Part shown: in pieces, positions 61,996 to 64,000 of the stretch
Numbering within the stretch: position 1 is the first letter of the stretch
Layout: the number at the start of each line of letters is the position of its first letter
Assembly: GCA_023423715.1 (NCBI GenBank)
Contig: JAFAFC010000007.1
Span: 124,001-188,000 of the forward strand
Length of the DNA: 64,000 nucleotides
Direction: 5' to 3'
Origin: Bacteroidota bacterium
GTDB lineage: Bacteria > Bacteroidota > Bacteroidia > Flavobacteriales > Weeksellaceae
Notes under the pieces: generated by a model
Told to the model about the DNA's origin: nothing
The model's input: the letters and a program-made list of their open reading frames with translations, nothing else
The model's database searches: none
Program-made: the position numbers and the translations under genes

Positions 61996-62682
61996 TTAGT
62001 TTTTTACCAATAAACGGAAACCTTCTCCATGAACGTTGATGATTTCTAAACCTTCATCGTCTTTCAATAGTTTTCTCAATTTCGCGATATAAACGTCCAT
62101 ACTTCTTGCTGTAAAGTAGTTTTCTTTCTTCCAGATTTTACGCAAAGCTAGATCTCTAGGCATAAAATCGTTTCTGTGAAGGCAAAGAAGTTTCAACAAT
62201 TCATTTTCTTTTGGTGAAAGTTTGTACTCATTATCCCCTACTTTCAATTGTCTAAGCATAGAATCAAAATAGATATTACTGATTTTGAACTGCTCTTGAT
62301 CTTCATTTTCAAGCGTTGCACTTCGTTGAAGAATCGCTTTAATTTTGTACAATAAAAGCTCCGTATCAAAAGGTTTTGTGATATAATCATCTGCTCCAAT
62401 TTGATATCCTTTCAAAATATCTTCACGCATATTTCTTGCTGTTAAGAAAATAATTGGTGTGTTTTTATCCATTTTTTTCACGTCTTCAGCCAAAGAGAAA
62501 CCATCTTTTTTGGGCATCATCACGTCGAAAATACAAATGTCAAATTCGTTTTCTGTAAACTCTTTTAATCCTTGTTCACCATCTGTAGCCAAGGTTACTT
62601 CAAAGTTATTAATGGTTAAGTAATCTTTTAAAACCGCTCCAAAACTTTGGTCGTCTTCTACTAGTAAGATTCTATTGCTCAT
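61996..62682 (-). CDS. rprY: Response regulator, OmpR family (RprY-like)
   Basis: A protein of 228 residues. The receiver domain has the phospho-acceptor Asp in CIFDVMMPKKDGF, conserved Thr/Lys positions (FLTARN, ITKPFDTELL), and a C-terminal winged helix (LSPKENELLKLLCLHRND, RSMDVYIAKLRKLL). It is close to RprY of Bacteroides in length and motifs. It is co-transcribed with the sensor gene 24 bp upstream. The regulon is unknown. Confidence 0.92.
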   Translation of the reverse strand: MSNRILLVEDDQSFGAVLKDYLTINNFEVTLATDGEQGLKEFTENEFDICIFDVMMPKKDGFSLAEDVKKMDKNTPIIFLTARNMREDILKGYQIGADDYITKPFDTELLLYKIKAILQRSATLENEDQEQFKISNIYFDSMLRQLKVGDNEYKLSPKENELLKLLCLHRNDFMPRDLALRKIWKKENYFTARSMDVYIAKLRKLLKDDEGLEIINVHGEGFRLLVKN

Positions 62683-62706
62683 ATTTTTTGATTTTTAATT
62701 TTGTTA

Positions 62707-64000
62707 TTAAAGATTCATCGGAAGCTTTACAGTAAACACTGATCCATTTCCTTTAGACGAATCCACGCTTATTTGACCTTTATGCAATTCGATAATTCGT
62801 TTTACATAGGATAGTCCCAATCCTTGTCCTTTTACATTATGGATATTTCCGGTTTCTTCACGGAAGAACTTTTCGAAAATTCGACCTTTATTTTCCGTAT
62901 CTAATCCCATTCCCTTATCGGAAACTTGAATCACGTACCAATTTCCTTCATTCGATGTTTTGATAAGGATTTCTGGGGTTTCTGGCGAATATTTATTGGC
63001 ATTATCCAAAAGATTCACCAAGGCATTCGAAATATGGAATTCATCCAATTTGAAATTGTATTTACTCGCTGTAAATTCTTTTGTTAATGTTCCTTTTCTT
63101 TCATTCACGATGAGTTGGAAAGATTCTGAAATCTTGTTTATCATTTCGCGAACGTTGGTTTCCTTCAAAAACAATTCCACTTCATTACGTTCCAATTTCG
63201 ACATATTCAGAACGTTTTCCACTTGCTTTTTCATTCTCAAATTCTCTTGTTTGATGAGCTGAGAATAGTATTTTACTTTATCTGGATTTGTTGCAATAAG
63301 ATCGTTTGCCAACGAATCCGTCGCCACAGAAATCGTTGCTAAAGGTGTTTTAAACTCGTGCGACATATTGTTGATGAAATCCGTCTTAACATCAGCAATT
63401 TTCTTTTGCTTCATCATGTAATTAATGGAAACGATGTAAATTCCTAAAATCGTAAGCAACGAAAGGAATGTTCCCAAAAGCATTGGAAGATTATCTTTGA
63501 AAAGCGACGTGTTTTTTCTTGGAAAAACCACGGCTAGTGAAAACAACGTTTTATCGTCTCCATCCGAAAACAAAGCGTGTTTATAGTTGAAATTATCCTT
63601 ATTCTCCTTGTAAGCCTCCGTCGTTATCGAAGTTATTTTATTGTGCTTATCAAACACTCCAAAACCAAAACGCGTATCAACACCATTGGCTTTCAATTCT
63701 TGCGCAAGGATGGATTCTATCGTTTTTTTATCAACTCGTTTTTCTATGGGAAGATTGGTTGCATTCACACGCACAAACTCCTTCATTTGATATTCTCCAG
63801 AACCTAAAGTTGAATTGAGGTCGCTGGTTAAAATTTCTGGTGTTAAGCCGCCTCCTTTAATCTTCAGCAAGCCTTCATCCGTGTACATTTTCGTCCGAAT
63901 TAAGCTATCGCCTTGATTGGAAATAGGAACATCTTGATTTTGTAGAATACTTTTATGATACGAGATCACGCTCTGCGAAGCGGAGTCTTCTTTCTGCTGA
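62707..64000 (-). CDS. rprX: Sensor histidine kinase (RprX-like), 5' end outside window
   Basis: The frame stays open to the right edge, so only the C-terminal 430 residues are seen. A periplasmic segment is followed by a membrane helix (MLLGTFLSLLTILGIYIVS), the H-box FINNMSHEFKTPLATI with the phospho-accepting His, the N-box NLLDNANKYS and the G-boxes DKGMGL and GQGLGLSYVKR. It phosphorylates the adjacent RprY-like regulator. A GTG at 63969 is not the true start. Confidence 0.93.
   Translation of the reverse strand, partial: QQKEDSASQSVISYHKSILQNQDVPISNQGDSLIRTKMYTDEGLLKIKGGGLTPEILTSDLNSTLGSGEYQMKEFVRVNATNLPIEKRVDKKTIESILAQELKANGVDTRFGFGVFDKHNKITSITTEAYKENKDNFNYKHALFSDGDDKTLFSLAVVFPRKNTSLFKDNLPMLLGTFLSLLTILGIYIVSINYMMKQKKIADVKTDFINNMSHEFKTPLATISVATDSLANDLIATNPDKVKYYSQLIKQENLRMKKQVENVLNMSKLERNEVELFLKETNVREMINKISESFQLIVNERKGTLTKEFTASKYNFKLDEFHISNALVNLLDNANKYSPETPEILIKTSNEGNWYVIQVSDKGMGLDTENKGRIFEKFFREETGNIHNVKGQGLGLSYVKRIIELHKGQISVDSSKGNGSVFTVKLPMNL

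Overview
The window looks like part of a chromosome from a member of the Bacteroidota, most likely order Flavobacteriales. It is AT-rich. It carries a hemA-hemC-hemD-hemE operon, a GH3 family protein, an S46 dipeptidyl-peptidase, two DUF3078 proteins, an RprX/RprY-type two-component pair, a 58-residue histone H1-like protein, and promoters with the TAnnTTTG -7 box of this phylum. Genus cannot be fixed from sequence alone.

Bases 1 to about 22,300 are an accessory region. At the left edge a minus-strand operon encodes a DISARM-type anti-phage system, drmE-drmA-drmB, with drmB cut by the window edge. A 120-nt imperfect hairpin lies in the apparent leader of two small plus-strand genes of unknown function. 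Next comes a plasmid-like module: a decayed gene, a perfect DnaA box, AT-rich DNA, six 21-bp iterons, a Rep_3/RepB-like initiator, a helix-turn-helix protein, an unknown protein and a tyrosine recombinase. This suggests an integrated plasmid or integrative element. To its right are an unknown gene, a truncated abortive-infection-like membrane protein, a MORN-repeat protein fused to a DnaQ-like fold that has lost three of four catalytic acids, a compact four-gene operon of unknown function whose last member has a CHC2-like zinc motif, and two more unknown genes. The four-gene operon and the MORN/pseudo-exonuclease protein are the best candidates for something undescribed.

From about 22,360 to the right edge the window is mostly chromosomal housekeeping. 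It holds a cyclophilin lipoprotein, a YceI lipoprotein, mutL with a rhomboid protease and an EEP-family protein, heme synthesis (hemACDE), the rod-shape and elongasome operon mreBCD-mrdA-rodA, a TolC-type protein, SprT, mannose-1-phosphate guanylyltransferase, YifB/ComM, DprA, glutamate dehydrogenase, a truncated haemoglobin, cation antiporters, an AlkD-like gene broken by one base in a homopolymer, HflX, the S46 peptidase, a peroxiredoxin, a cysteine-free endonuclease III, and the response regulator plus the partial sensor kinase at the right edge.

No rRNA, tRNA, CRISPR array or complete insertion sequence was recognised.
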